Shown one piece after another: positions 17,851 to 27,800 of a DNA stretch of 64,000 nt. This DNA comes from Bog-756 sp963699085 (GTDB taxonomy: Bacteria > Actinomycetota > Acidimicrobiia > Acidimicrobiales > RAAP-2), in assembly GCA_963699085.1 (NCBI GenBank), contig CAVOTH010000004.1:930001-994000 (forward strand). The letters run 5' to 3'. Position 1 is the first letter of the stretch, and every line of letters starts with the position of its first letter. The notes below the pieces were generated by a model. The model was given only the letters and a program-made list of their open reading frames with translations, had not been told where the DNA came from and made no database searches. The translations under genes were made by a program, and so were the position numbers.

Positions 17851-19755
17851 TCACCCGTTGAACCGCCAGTTCTCGGGAGTCAGTGCCCAGAACACGCTCT
17901 GGGGGGTGGCTCCGGTGAGTCCGTTGGCGATCTCGGTGAGCGAGGTCACTGTGTTCGGCTGATAGACGACGGGCAGCTGCTCGGCCAGGTAGTTCTCGTA
18001 CGTGGTGAGCGGTGTCTGGGTCGTGTTGGTCGCCGTGATGTTGGCGTCGTTGGTCGGGTCGGAGTAGCTGCCCGAGTTCGACCCGGCACCGGTCTGGAAG
18101 ATCTCCTCACCGGTCGGGTAGTAGTCCGGCGAGAAGATCCAGCCGGCGCCCCAGTTGGCGAGCTCCCACGTGCAGTCCGAACCCGAGCACGGGGTCGAGT
18201 TTCCGATGATCGTGTTGAACGACTGCTGCGAGAGGTTCATCGTGATCCCGGCCTGGGCCCACGACGACTTCTCGGCGTCCATCAGCTGGGTGACCACGTC
18301 GGCCCCCGACTCGTAGGGAAGGTCGAAGTCGAGCTTCGCACCGGCCGGGATGTTGGCGCCGCACTGGTTGGCCGCTGTACCCGGGTCGGCACAGGTCGAC
18401 GTGCCGTTGGGCACGACCGTCCAGCCGTGGTCCTTCAAAAGCGAGATCGCCTTCGTCGGGTTGTACGGGTACGGGTTGTTCTTCACCTCGGCGGACACGA
18501 AGTTGTTCTCCGGCTCACTCGGGACGGGGCCGTAGGTGCCGACGCCGTATCCCTTGTTGATCTTCTGGTTGTACAACGGCTGGTCGACCAGGTACTGGAC
18601 GGCCTGGCGGAAGTACAGCTGCTTGAAGATCGCACCTGCGGCACCGCCGTCACCCGTCGAGTTGAAGTTGTACGGGAAGTAGTTGATCGACCAGCTGTAC
18701 AGCGGGCTCAGCGAGTACGAGCCAGACAGCCGCGGGTTGTTCGGACCGGCGACCAGGGCATTGGTCGTCGGTGCCGTCACGTCCGCCTCGGGCAGGTAAC
18801 CCACGTCGACCTTGCCGGCCACCAATGCGTTGAACTCGGCCGAGTCGGAGGTGTACGGAACTTCCTGGAAGGTCTTGATCGTGGGCTTGGTCGGTCCCGA
18901 GTACGAGCTGTTGACCGTCATCGAGACGTTGCCGCTGGCGTCGAAGTTCGAGAGCTTCCACGGACCGTCGACGACCTGCCACAGCGGGTTGGTGGCGTAG
19001 GTGGACAGCGAGTTGTTCGCCGCCTTGGGGTTGGCCGGGTCGTAGCCCGCCTGCTTGGACAGGAAGGTGTAGACGGCGGTGCACGCAGCATCGGCGGTCC
19101 CGTAGGCGGCGGTGGCGCAACCACCGGAGTTGGGTGCACCTCCGGTCGCAGTGATGTCCCAGGCATTCGGCATCGGCGTGATCTGCGACAACTGGTTATA
19201 GGTGAACCAGTACGTGTTGACCGGGGCCGACAGCTGGAAGGTCAGCTGCGTCGGGCTGTTCACTGTGATGCTCGAGATGTCGTCGGGGATGGCACCGGGT
19301 GAATACCCGGCCCAGTTCGCCTTCTCGGCGTGGAGCATGTTCATCCAGAACATCACGTCCTGGGCGTCCACGGTCTCACCATTGGACCACTTGTAGCCCT
19401 TGAGGTTGAGCGTCACCGTCTCGCCATTGGCGGAGTAGGTGGGCTGCTGGGCCAGGGAGAGGGAGGGGTTGAGGTCGGGAGTGGCACCGTTTCCGAACCA
19501 GTAGAGCGGTCGGTACATCAGGTACTGGAACTGCTCCGAGTTGCTGACGCTGAAGAACGCCAGGCTCATGAACGGGAAGATGTAGTTCGGCGGTGCCTGG
19601 GGCGCTTCGGCCCAGGTGGCCGTGGTCTGTCCTGCCGTTGCCGGTGACGAACTGCCCGATCCGGAACTGCACCCGGCGGCCAGGGCACCGGTGGCCAGAA
19701 CGGCGACCACCATTCCCACTCGGACGCCGTTCCTGAACTTGCCCTGTGGCCTCAT
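17851..19755 (-). CDS. ABC transporter substrate-binding lipoprotein, family 5 (peptide type)
   Basis: This 634-residue extracytoplasmic binding protein begins with a basic n-region, a hydrophobic stretch and a lipobox-like LAAGC with C29 as lipidation site, followed by a Ser/Gly-rich linker. The body has family-5 features such as WSNGETVDAQDVMFWM and FRQAVQYLVDQPLYN. It captures an oligopeptide-like ligand and delivers it to the DppB/DppC permease encoded immediately downstream. It is rich in Asn/Thr/Ser like other secreted proteins here. The ligand is unknown. Confidence 0.92.
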   Translation of the reverse strand: MRPQGKFRNGVRVGMVVAVLATGALAAGCSSGSGSSSPATAGQTTATWAEAPQAPPNYIFPFMSLAFFSVSNSEQFQYLMYRPLYWFGNGATPDLNPSLSLAQQPTYSANGETVTLNLKGYKWSNGETVDAQDVMFWMNMLHAEKANWAGYSPGAIPDDISSITVNSPTQLTFQLSAPVNTYWFTYNQLSQITPMPNAWDITATGGAPNSGGCATAAYGTADAACTAVYTFLSKQAGYDPANPKAANNSLSTYATNPLWQVVDGPWKLSNFDASGNVSMTVNSSYSGPTKPTIKTFQEVPYTSDSAEFNALVAGKVDVGYLPEADVTAPTTNALVAGPNNPRLSGSYSLSPLYSWSINYFPYNFNSTGDGGAAGAIFKQLYFRQAVQYLVDQPLYNQKINKGYGVGTYGPVPSEPENNFVSAEVKNNPYPYNPTKAISLLKDHGWTVVPNGTSTCADPGTAANQCGANIPAGAKLDFDLPYESGADVVTQLMDAEKSSWAQAGITMNLSQQSFNTIIGNSTPCSGSDCTWELANWGAGWIFSPDYYPTGEEIFQTGAGSNSGSYSDPTNDANITATNTTQTPLTTYENYLAEQLPVVYQPNTVTSLTEIANGLTGATPQSVFWALTPENWRFNG

Positions 19756-20054
19756 TGATCACCCGATTTCGTCTGGGCAGCGCCGCCCCCGGATGTTTGC
19801 AGGGCGTTCATCTGCTGATTACCTGTTGGTTGCGCACACTAAACCACCGGACCCGTCAACTCAACTCTTCTCCAGGTTCGGTTTTGTACGCGCCGCGGGC
19901 AGTTCGAAAACCGATCCCATCGTGGACGCCCATTCGAGCTGCGAAACGGGGATCGTTTTCCTTTTGGCCGAGTCGGCGCGAGTATTGGGGAGGTTCCCGT
20001 CCCGGGAGCCGACCCGGGATCGGCCTCTCAACTCCGATCCAGAAGGGGGGATCC
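19756..20054. other. Divergent intergenic region, binding protein / CBS gene
   Basis: About 300 bases between divergent genes. It is visibly less GC-rich around 19810-19860 and 19940-19980, where promoters for both genes could lie. No confident -35/-10 pair, inverted repeat or RNA element was recognised. Confidence 0.3.
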
Positions 20055-20486
20055 ATGCTGGTTTCCGCGATTCTCGAGGTCAAGGGATCGGAGGTGGCCG
20101 TCATCCCGAAGACAGCGACCCTCGGCACGGCCGTTGCCGAACTGGTCCGCCACCGGATCGGTGCGCTGGTCGTATCCCCGGGTGACGGCACCATCGATGG
20201 GATCGTGTCGGAGCGGGATGTGGTCCGTTGCCTGAGCGAGCTGCACGGCGACCTGCTGGAGCGGGCCGTGTCCACCGTGATGTCGACCTCGGTCCACCGA
20301 TGCACGCCCCAAGACACCGTCGACTCGATCATGAACCTGATGACCGTGGAGCGGATCCGGCACGTCCCCGTGGTCCAAGACGGACTCCTCTGCGGCATCG
20401 TCAGCATCGGCGATGTGGTGAAGAGCCGCATGGGAGAGCTCGAAAAGGACCGGGACGAGCTCATGGAGTACATCACCGCCCGATAG
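20055..20486 (+). CDS. CBS-domain protein
   Basis: This 143-residue protein consists of two CBS motifs. The first runs from TATLGTAVAELVRHRIGALV to IVSERDVVRCL, the second from TVDSIMNLMTVERIRHVPVV to GIVSIGDVVKSRM. Such stand-alone Bateman pairs bind adenosyl nucleotides and tune partner proteins. The ATG at 20055 has an AGAAGGGGGG ribosome site. The protein is similar in layout to the common actinobacterial CBS proteins of 140-150 residues. No partner enzyme is adjacent, so its target is not known. Confidence 0.88.
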   Translation: MLVSAILEVKGSEVAVIPKTATLGTAVAELVRHRIGALVVSPGDGTIDGIVSERDVVRCLSELHGDLLERAVSTVMSTSVHRCTPQDTVDSIMNLMTVERIRHVPVVQDGLLCGIVSIGDVVKSRMGELEKDRDELMEYITAR

Positions 20487-20584
20487 CCGACACCGGGTGC
20501 CTACGGTGATCACCACCCGACCGCCTCGGACCTCGAGGGTGGGGGCGACAATGCCTTCTCCGCCCCCTGTGCTCTGATGGGACA

Positions 20585-21208
20585 GTGCCACGACTAGCAC
20601 ATCGACTCTGGAAGAGCGCCGGGTCCGGCGGAGTCGTGGTGGCGGCACTGCTGCTGAGCGCATGTGCCCCCACCCGGGCTTCGGGCACGACGGCGGCACC
20701 GGTACGGATCGTCCGCTCGACGCTGCTGGCCCCCAGCGATATCGGAACCGGATGGGTGTCCGTGGCGACCGACACCGCCGCCGTCCAGGCATGCAGCAGC
20801 CCACCCAGCACCGCGTCGATCGTAGGTCCAGACGGGGTCGGTGTCCGTCTGGTCGGTCCCGGCGGTTCCCCTGAACTCGTCGAGTTCGCTGCGGCCAGCA
20901 CCTCGGTGGCCAATGCCTACATCGTCGCCGTCAGACGCCTGCAGACTCAGTCCTCGTGCTCGCCGAAGACGATGGGTCGCACGACCTCCAGCGACTTCCA
21001 ACAGGTTCTGTCGTTGCCGCACTACGGCGACGTCAGCGTGGGCATGCTGCTCTCCAACGACAACGGCGGGATGCTCTCCCAAGCCGGCTATGTGGTCATT
21101 CGTCGAGGACATGATCTGACGGTGGTCGGCTACATGAACCCAGGGGCGCTCGACACGTCCTCTCTCGAGAAATACACCGCGGCAGCTCTGGCCAAGCTCC
21201 ATGGATGA
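20585..21208 (+). CDS. Putative lipoprotein, unknown function
   Basis: The 207-residue product starts at GTG 20585. It has a lipoprotein signal with lipobox L24-S25-A26-C27. The mature part has AVQACSSPPS and SSCSPKTMG cysteine segments that could form a disulfide, and a general pattern like the extracellular sensor/PknH-type lipoproteins of actinobacteria (YIVAVRRLQTQSS, VVIRRGHDLTVVGY). I do not recognise a specific family. It stands alone between the CBS gene and the small regulator-like gene. Confidence 0.65.
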   Translation: MPRLAHRLWKSAGSGGVVVAALLLSACAPTRASGTTAAPVRIVRSTLLAPSDIGTGWVSVATDTAAVQACSSPPSTASIVGPDGVGVRLVGPGGSPELVEFAAASTSVANAYIVAVRRLQTQSSCSPKTMGRTTSSDFQQVLSLPHYGDVSVGMLLSNDNGGMLSQAGYVVIRRGHDLTVVGYMNPGALDTSSLEKYTAAALAKLHG

Positions 21209-21276
21209 TGGTCCCGCAGGGGTGGGACCAACCGAAGTCCCTGGTCAACAGCGTGGACGGTCGGGAGCTGATTTGG

Positions 21277-21306
21277 TGTAATGTTGTAATTATGATTACA
21301 ATTACA
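21277..21306. promoter_or_regulatory. Operator-like cluster of TGTAAT/ATTACA half-sites over a start codon
   Basis: TTGTAATTATGATTACAA (21284-21301) is a near-perfect palindrome that contains the ATG at 21292. A further TGTAAT at 21277 and ATTACA at 21301 flank it, giving four half-sites in 30 bases. TAATGT (21279-21284) lies 7 bases before the ATG and would fit a -10 element of a leaderless message. It is probably a binding site for the encoded protein or another regulator. Confidence 0.6.
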
Positions 21307-21780
21307 GAACAGAAGCAGATCGAGGAGCTCGTCTTCCCGACGATCCCCGGCGGGTGGTTCGACGGCCCACCCCGCGTGACCGTCGACGACGACGAGATCC
21401 TCATCGTCGGCACCCTCACGACCGACGGGCCCGGGGCCGGCGATGCCGACGCATTCCGCGAGGCGACCCGGGCGGCCCGCATGGAGATCGCCGATCGCGT
21501 CCAGCCTGCCACCGGTCGGTCGGTGGCCTGGGGCGTCACCTCGGACGACACCACCACCATCTTCACCAGCTTGGGCGTTCCCGTCATGACCCGGCTGCGT
21601 ATCGGCGAGCGCGAGGTGCTCGACACCCTGCTGGCCGCCGGTGTGGCCCGCAGCCGGAGCGAGGCCCTGGCCTGGTGTGTTCGGTTCGTCGGCCAACGCG
21701 AGGCGGGCTGGCTGCAGGAGCTGCGAACCACGATCGAGAGCGTGTCGCGGGTCCGGGCGGACGGACCGAAGCTCATCTAG
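21292..21780 (+). CDS. Putative autoregulator with ribbon-helix-helix-like C-terminus
   Basis: This 162-residue protein belongs to a family common in actinobacteria but not functionally named. Residues 97-136 (VPVMTRLRIGEREVLDTLL, then GVARSRSEALAWCVRFV) have the strand-helix-helix pattern of ribbon-helix-helix DNA-binding proteins. The N-terminal 90 residues contain an acidic DDDEILIVGTL segment. I chose ATG 21292 because a palindromic operator surrounds it and there is no ribosome site, which suggests a leaderless mRNA; an upstream start at 21205 is less likely. The DNA-binding role is inferred. Confidence 0.65.
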   Translation: MITITEQKQIEELVFPTIPGGWFDGPPRVTVDDDEILIVGTLTTDGPGAGDADAFREATRAARMEIADRVQPATGRSVAWGVTSDDTTTIFTSLGVPVMTRLRIGEREVLDTLLAAGVARSRSEALAWCVRFVGQREAGWLQELRTTIESVSRVRADGPKLI

Positions 21781-21887
21781 GACCCAGTGCGGTCACCTCC
21801 ACCTTGCAGCGGGTGTCGGACCCTTGAAGTCGGGGCGGTCTGGGTTCACCATGGAATGGGGGGACGCGCGGCTATGGAGGAAGCGAC

Positions 21888-22088
21888 ATGTACGCAGAAA
21901 TCGGAGACCGATTGGTGAAGGAAGGACTTCGGACCGGACTGGGCGAACGGATCGGGGTGATCGTCGACGTCCGCAACGACGACGGGAGCCCGCCCTATCT
22001 GGTGAAGTGGGACTCGGACGGACATGAGTCGCTCCTCTTTCCTGAGCCGGACGCATTCGTGATGCGGGGGAACAACATCGTCGTCTGA
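21888..22088 (+). CDS. DUF1918 small protein
   Basis: This 66-residue protein begins MYAEIGDRLVKEG and contains ERIGVIVDVRNDDGSPPYLV followed by KWDSDGHESLLFPEPDA. This is the full DUF1918 signature of short SH3-like actinobacterial proteins. GGAGGAAG lies just before the ATG. The frame is intact. Function is unknown; genes of this family are often monocistronic. It is followed by the convergent GGDEF-EAL gene. Confidence 0.88.
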   Translation: MYAEIGDRLVKEGLRTGLGERIGVIVDVRNDDGSPPYLVKWDSDGHESLLFPEPDAFVMRGNNIVV

Positions 22089-22155
22089 GTCATTTCCGCC
22101 TGCGGTGGGGATCCCTGATCGCCGGCGGTTCAGCGACGGGAGTTGAATCCGACCG

Positions 22156-24495
22156 TCAACCGCGGGCGGCGTCGGTGAGTGACGGAACGCCCCGCTTGAA
22201 CGTGGACGGGCGGATGCCCCCCTCGCTCAGGATGGTCTCGAGGCCTGCCGCCGGCTTGGGCCGACAGAGCAGGAACCCCTGGGCTCGATTGCAGCCCAAT
22301 TTGAGGAGCTCGTGTACCAGTTCCTCGGTTTCTACGCCCTCGGCGATCACATCGAGACCGAAGGACTGGGCCAAACGGACGGTCACTTCGACGATGGCCC
22401 GATCGCCCTCGTCGATACCGAGTCCGGCCACGAAGGTCTGGTCGATCTTGAGGGCGTTGACGGGCAGGTTCTTGAGTTGTGACATCGAGCTGTAGCCGGT
22501 GCCGAAATCGTCAATAGCCAACGTGATGCCCAGCGCCTTCAGATCACGGAGAACCTGTACCGTCTGCTCGACGTCCTGAACCACGGCGTGCTCGGTGATC
22601 TCGAGGCAGAGCAGCCGACCGGGGAGTCGGTTTCGGTCGAGGCAGTCCTTGACCAGTTGCACGATGTTTCGAGTGGCGAGCTGCGCCGGCGATACGTTGA
22701 CTCGCATGGTGATGCGCAGTGACGGATATTGCTGCATCCACGCCGCCATCTGGCGACAGGCCTCTTCCAGAACCCATCGACCCAGATCGGCGATGAGACC
22801 GGTTTCTTCTGCGACCGTGATGAAGCTTCCTGCAGGCAGGACCCCTCGTTGGGGGTGGTTCCATCTGACCAGCGCCTCCACCGCCAGCAATTTGCCGTTA
22901 CGGAGATCCACTTCCGGCTGGAAGTACAGCAGCAGTCCTCCGTGTTCGATGGCGTCGCGCAACTGCAGTTCGGTATCGGCCAGCTGCTTCACCGACGCCC
23001 GCAGTGCAGTGTCGAAGACAGCGGCCTGATTCCCACCCTGGGACTTGCTTTTGTTCAGTGCGGCATCGGCATGGTCCAGGAGGTCCTCGGCCGTCGCCGA
23101 ATGGTCATCGCTGAACGAAATCCCGATGCTGGCGGTTCGACTGACGTGATGCCCGTTGATCACCACCGGCTCGGCGATGAGCTCCAGCAAACTGTCGGCG
23201 ACGGCGAGGGCCTCGAGTTCCACGCTCGCCCCCTCGAACAGGAACACAAATTCGTCGCCGACCAGCCGAGCGGCGAAGTCGCCCGGGTCCATCGTGTCGC
23301 GCAGGCGATCTGAAATGGCGACGAGGAAGCGATCACCCGCATCGTGACCGAGGAAGTCATTCAAGGCTTTGAACCGATCGAGATCGAAAGCGAGCAGGCC
23401 GATCGCCCCTCTGCCCTCTGAGATCAGCCGACTGCGAAGTTCCTCCAGGAGTGCCCGACGATTGGGCAACCCGGTGAGCTCATCACTATGGGACTGGAGC
23501 CGAAGTCGCTCTTCGGCGTCAACGCGCGCCCCGAGTTGGACCATCAGCGACGCAACGGCCTGGAGGGCATTGGTCTCTTCGGTCCTCCACGGCCGGTCGC
23601 CGAACTTGATGAAGCCGAGCACCCCGATGGTGGCGTCGCCGCGGATCAGAGGCACGACTGCGACCGATACCTCGTCGATCCCCGAACCCTCGTGTACCCG
23701 CTCCTGATAGGCGTCAGGAGTGTTGTTCGGCTGGACGGTGAACGGTTCTTTCAGGTCGCGGGTCCCATCGAATATGGGATCCGAGCCGAAAGGAACCTCG
23801 CCCAGAGGATCGGGGTCCGGAATGTTCATCCGCGGTGGCCACTCGGCGACCAGCACGGACATCTCCCGTTCGAAGTCGGTTCGCCGCAGGAAGCTGATGT
23901 CGACTTCGAAGAACTCACACAGGACCTGCAGCATCCATTCGAGCGAGTCAGCCATCGAGTTCGCCGATACCGACATCAACTCGACGGCAATGCGTGTGAC
24001 CAGCGCATCCAGCCCGGGCCGTGTCGGCAGTCGAGGGTCACTGTCTTCGGCAACTGCGGCGGCGGCACACAGCTTGGCGAACGTCTGCACGCAAGTGACC
24101 TCGCTGGTGGTCCAACCCGAGGCTTCCTGATCCCGTCTTGCCACGCCGACCGCCCCGATTCGGACCCCTGAGTCGGAGCGTGACTCGGACATGACCAGGT
24201 GCCATCCTTCGTGGTCCACGTTCACCGAATCCTCGCCCACGGAGTCTTTGCCACTGGCCAGCCAGGTGAACACTTTCGCGTTCAGCAAGCTCATCGTTGC
24301 CGAGGGGATCTCCGGGACGTCGGAGAGACGCTCCGCCACGTCAGAGACTGTTGCCGCGGACGGTACGAACAGGACCACTGATGTGGCGAACAGCGACTGA
24401 AGGGCGTCGATCAGGAGCGCCACACCGCCCTGTGGCGCCACAGGAGACTCGATTGGCCTCTGGGTAGCTGGGTGAGCGTGGGATCCGTCTGCCAT
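22156..24495 (-). CDS. GAF-GGDEF-EAL cyclic-di-GMP signalling protein
   Basis: This 779-residue cytoplasmic protein appears to have two GAF-like regions (about 20-180 and 190-340), a diguanylate-cyclase domain and a phosphodiesterase domain. The cyclase motif reads LVGDEF (near residue 412), with the first Gly replaced by Val. The EAL domain looks complete, with VEALVRW (about 538), NVSPAQL, IDDFGTGYSS, LKIDQTF and EGVET. It may therefore act mainly as a c-di-GMP phosphodiesterase, with the GGDEF domain possibly degenerate. Start 24495 has GGAAG at 8 bases; a longer frame to 24795 is less likely. It is divergent from the giant secreted repeat protein. Confidence 0.88.
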   Translation of the reverse strand: MADGSHAHPATQRPIESPVAPQGGVALLIDALQSLFATSVVLFVPSAATVSDVAERLSDVPEIPSATMSLLNAKVFTWLASGKDSVGEDSVNVDHEGWHLVMSESRSDSGVRIGAVGVARRDQEASGWTTSEVTCVQTFAKLCAAAAVAEDSDPRLPTRPGLDALVTRIAVELMSVSANSMADSLEWMLQVLCEFFEVDISFLRRTDFEREMSVLVAEWPPRMNIPDPDPLGEVPFGSDPIFDGTRDLKEPFTVQPNNTPDAYQERVHEGSGIDEVSVAVVPLIRGDATIGVLGFIKFGDRPWRTEETNALQAVASLMVQLGARVDAEERLRLQSHSDELTGLPNRRALLEELRSRLISEGRGAIGLLAFDLDRFKALNDFLGHDAGDRFLVAISDRLRDTMDPGDFAARLVGDEFVFLFEGASVELEALAVADSLLELIAEPVVINGHHVSRTASIGISFSDDHSATAEDLLDHADAALNKSKSQGGNQAAVFDTALRASVKQLADTELQLRDAIEHGGLLLYFQPEVDLRNGKLLAVEALVRWNHPQRGVLPAGSFITVAEETGLIADLGRWVLEEACRQMAAWMQQYPSLRITMRVNVSPAQLATRNIVQLVKDCLDRNRLPGRLLCLEITEHAVVQDVEQTVQVLRDLKALGITLAIDDFGTGYSSMSQLKNLPVNALKIDQTFVAGLGIDEGDRAIVEVTVRLAQSFGLDVIAEGVETEELVHELLKLGCNRAQGFLLCRPKPAAGLETILSEGGIRPSTFKRGVPSLTDAARG

Positions 24496-24741
24496 TTGAA
24501 GCTTCCGTTCGGATGGTTCAGGTTTGGCATCGACAGCTTGGTCATGGCACTTGAGAGTCCTGCTCACGTCGCCTGGCCAGTCATCATGAAGCGGATCGCC
24601 TGCGGTGACGAATTCGGATTCCGGGCGCCCGTCGACGGCGGACCGCCGACAAGGAGGAGCGCCCGCGACTGCGTAGATGCTCGCAATTCCATCGAATCTG
24701 CACTTTTGCGACAGCTGCTCGACCAGGACTCCACCACGCAT

Positions 24742-24755
24742 AGTACTTTCGTACT
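24742..24755. promoter_or_regulatory. Inverted repeat AGTAC-N4-GTACT
   Basis: AGTAC (24742-24746) and GTACT (24751-24755) form an exact repeat with four bases between, in the divergent region of the EAL and giant repeat-protein genes. It is operator-like by shape only. Confidence 0.35.
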
Positions 24756-24808
24756 CACTCCATGTGATGTACGTTGCCATGGCGGGAGCCGTCACTTACG
24801 GTCAAATT

Positions 24809-24824
24809 GTCCGCGAACGCGGAC
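24809..24824. promoter_or_regulatory. Palindrome GTCCGCG-AA-CGCGGAC
   Basis: Exact 7-bp arms with a 2-base centre lie 72 bases before the start of the giant repeat protein. A 2-base loop is too tight for an RNA hairpin, so a dimeric protein-binding site is more likely. Confidence 0.45.
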
Positions 24825-24895
24825 CACGGGCTGTGCCGGGGGATTCATGGCGACAGTGCGTGCAGTGGAGGTACGAATCGTTGGGGGTTGCCACG

Positions 24896-27800
24896 ATGGA
24901 CCAGTCCGCTTCGCCGAAATATCGCGCCCAAATGGTCGTGAAGATCGCCGTCGCAATTTTGCTCGGCATTGCCGGCCTCACCGTGGTCGGTGTGGATGCT
25001 GCATACGCTGCCGCCGGGCCACCGACGGTGACCGGTCTGGCCGCCGGCCTGAACGGGACCGGCACCTGCGTATCCGGTACAGGAGACTCAGGGGACGCGG
25101 CGGGCGGCGACGAGATCGCCGTCTGCGGCACCCTCTTCGGGACCGGTGCCAATACCACGACGACCGTCACCATCGGTGGCGCCGCCGCGACCATCGTGTC
25201 GATCGCGTCACAGTCCCGTATGTACGTGACCGTTCCTCCCATGCTCACCGGCATCGCCGCCGCCAAGGTCATCGTCAAGAACACCTTGCTCACCACGACC
25301 ACCACGTCGACCTGCTCCAGCCCGGGCTGTGTGTACACCTATACGTGGCAGCCGCCCACGATCTCGGCTGTCGGTCTCATCCCGGTGACCGCCACCAGCC
25401 AGACCGGCAGCTTCGTCACAGTCACTGCAGCGGGCACGTGGACGGCCGGTCAGCAGGTCACTATCGGTGGGTTTACCAACAATCTGACCTCAGGGGTCAA
25501 CACGATATCGACGGGAGGAAACGGCTCGTTCGTCATTCCCTTCGCGGGAAGCATCGACGGGAGTGGCACCGGCGTGGTGTCCCCGACACCGGCTGGCGGT
25601 GTTGGACCGGTGGCGGGCGGCACGCCCGTTGTCATCGTCGGAACTGACTTCGACAGTGCGTCCCCGGTCAAGTTCGGTGGCAACACGGCAACGTCGTACA
25701 CCGTCAATTCGCCCACTCAGATCACCGCCATCGCGCCCGCCCCAACCGGTGGTGCAACCGGTCCGGTCGACGTGACCGTGACCAATCCCAACTCGACCTC
25801 CGCTACGACTCCGACGACCGATTCCTACACCTACATCGGCGCCCCCACGGTCACCGGTGTGACCACCACGTCGAACCCGGCGGGAGGCCCCACCGGGGGC
25901 GGCACCCAGGTGACCATCGGGGGCACCGGATACAACAACGTGTCGGCCGTGGACTTCGGCTCGACGCCTGCCACCAGTTTCCTCGTCAACTCGCTCGACT
26001 CGATCACCGCGGTCGCACCGGCCGGCACCGGAAGTCCTGACATCACTGTCACCACCGGCCTCGGTACGTCGGCCACCAGTTCCGCCGACGTGTACACCTA
26101 CAACGGGACCCTTGCCGCCGCGGCCGGGACGGCGTCGTACGCCAATTCACCGGGTACCACGGTCCCGGCCACAGGCACCAGCCACTCCGGCGGCTTCGTA
26201 ACCGTCTCGGCCATCGGGCTCTGGACCGTCGGTGCCGAAGTCGATCTGTCCGGATTCAGCAACGGGCTCACTGCAGGCACCTATACGATCTCGTCCTCTT
26301 CGGGCCTGGGAAGTTTCACCATTCCCTTCAGCGGTTCCATCACCGGGTCTGGGACGGGATCCGTGCTCATCCCGACTTCGACCACGGCATCCGCTGTCAC
26401 CGCCACGTCCCAGGCCGGCACCACGGTCACGCTGACCTCCGTCGGGACCTGGTACCCGGGAGAACAGCTGTATCTGACCGGGTTCAGCAACGGCCTCACC
26501 ACCGGCAACTACGTCGTCACCGGTGGTGGCAACGGCTCCTTCACCGTCAACTTCGCCGGAACGACCACGGGTACCGGCACCGGCACCGTCGTGCCTTATC
26601 AGGTCCAGAGCTTCAACGCCGCGTCACTGGTGACAGGGGGGACCTCGCTCGGTGCGGTCACCGTGACGTCCCAGCCGGCCTCCGGCCAGGTCTCGGTGGT
26701 GGGAACCCAGCTCCTCTATACCCCGGCCCAGCCCACGCCGACCAGTTTCACCACCGGGACAGGGGCCACCCAAGCCACGACCTGGCTCAATCCGGTGACC
26801 ACCACCGGCACCCAGACCGCAACCATCGAGTTCTGCGAATCCCCTCAGACAACCACGTGCACCACTGCGACCATGACCTACGTCCCGGCAGGCTCCGGTT
26901 ACTACGTCGGCAACCAGCTGAACGCCATCGGGCAGATCGTGTCCGTCGTGGAGGACACCGGGGCCGGCGAACTGCTCTCCAACTCGACCCCGGCGACCGG
27001 CTCGACCTTCACCTCGATCACCGCACCTACCGCGACCGTGCTCCCGTCGACCGACTCGGGGTTCACCGTCACGGGCATCGGCGCATACCATGCGATCTAC
27101 CCGGTGCCGAGCGGAATCACCCTTGTCCCAGGCTCGCTCAGCGCGTCCGGTGGTGACACCGCGTCCTCCGGTGCGTACACGGTGACCTACTGCACGGCGG
27201 CGATGGGCTACGTGGCCGGGACATGCACCGCCAACAATGCCACCAACTTCAAGACCAGCTACCCCTACATCGAGACCTCGCTCAATGTCGGTACCAGTAT
27301 CGCCGCTGGCTCACAGCTCAGCCTGCCCACGATCACCGCCTCCTGGACGGTAACCGCTGGACCGGGCACGCCGATCAGTCTCACCGAGACCGAGTTCTCC
27401 GTCGTGACAGTGGTCCAGACCATCGGAATCCTCGTCCTCGACGCCTATCCGTCCAACCTGTCGTCCTTCCTCGACCAGGGACAGAACGCCCCCGTGCCCA
27501 CCTACTCCGCTCCGGCCGCACGTTGGACGGCCACCGTGGCGGCGGGCACCGCACCCACGATCACCTCGGCCAACGCGGCGACGTTCACGGCCGGTACGGC
27601 CGGTTCGTTCACCGTGACAGCTTCGGGGAGCCCCGGTCCGACGTTCAGTGAATCCGGGACGCTACCCAGCGGTGTGACCCTCAACTCGACCACGGGGGTC
27701 CTGTCCGGCACCCCGGCTGCGGGCACCGGCGGCAGCTATCAGATCACCATCACCGCCAGCAACGGGACCAGCCCGAATGCCACCCAGACCTTCACCCTCA

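Larger units (their letters stand above)
24496..24895. other. Divergent regulatory region, EAL protein / giant secreted protein
   Basis: Four hundred bases that should hold both promoters. They contain two candidate operators (24742-24755 and 24809-24824) and moderately AT-rich stretches. No coding sequence with good codon use was accepted here. Confidence 0.4.

Noticed and set aside
17782..19302. 506-codon plus-strand frame opposite the binding protein
   Set aside because: Arg/Val/Gly-rich shadow of the binding-protein gene with no recognisable domain.
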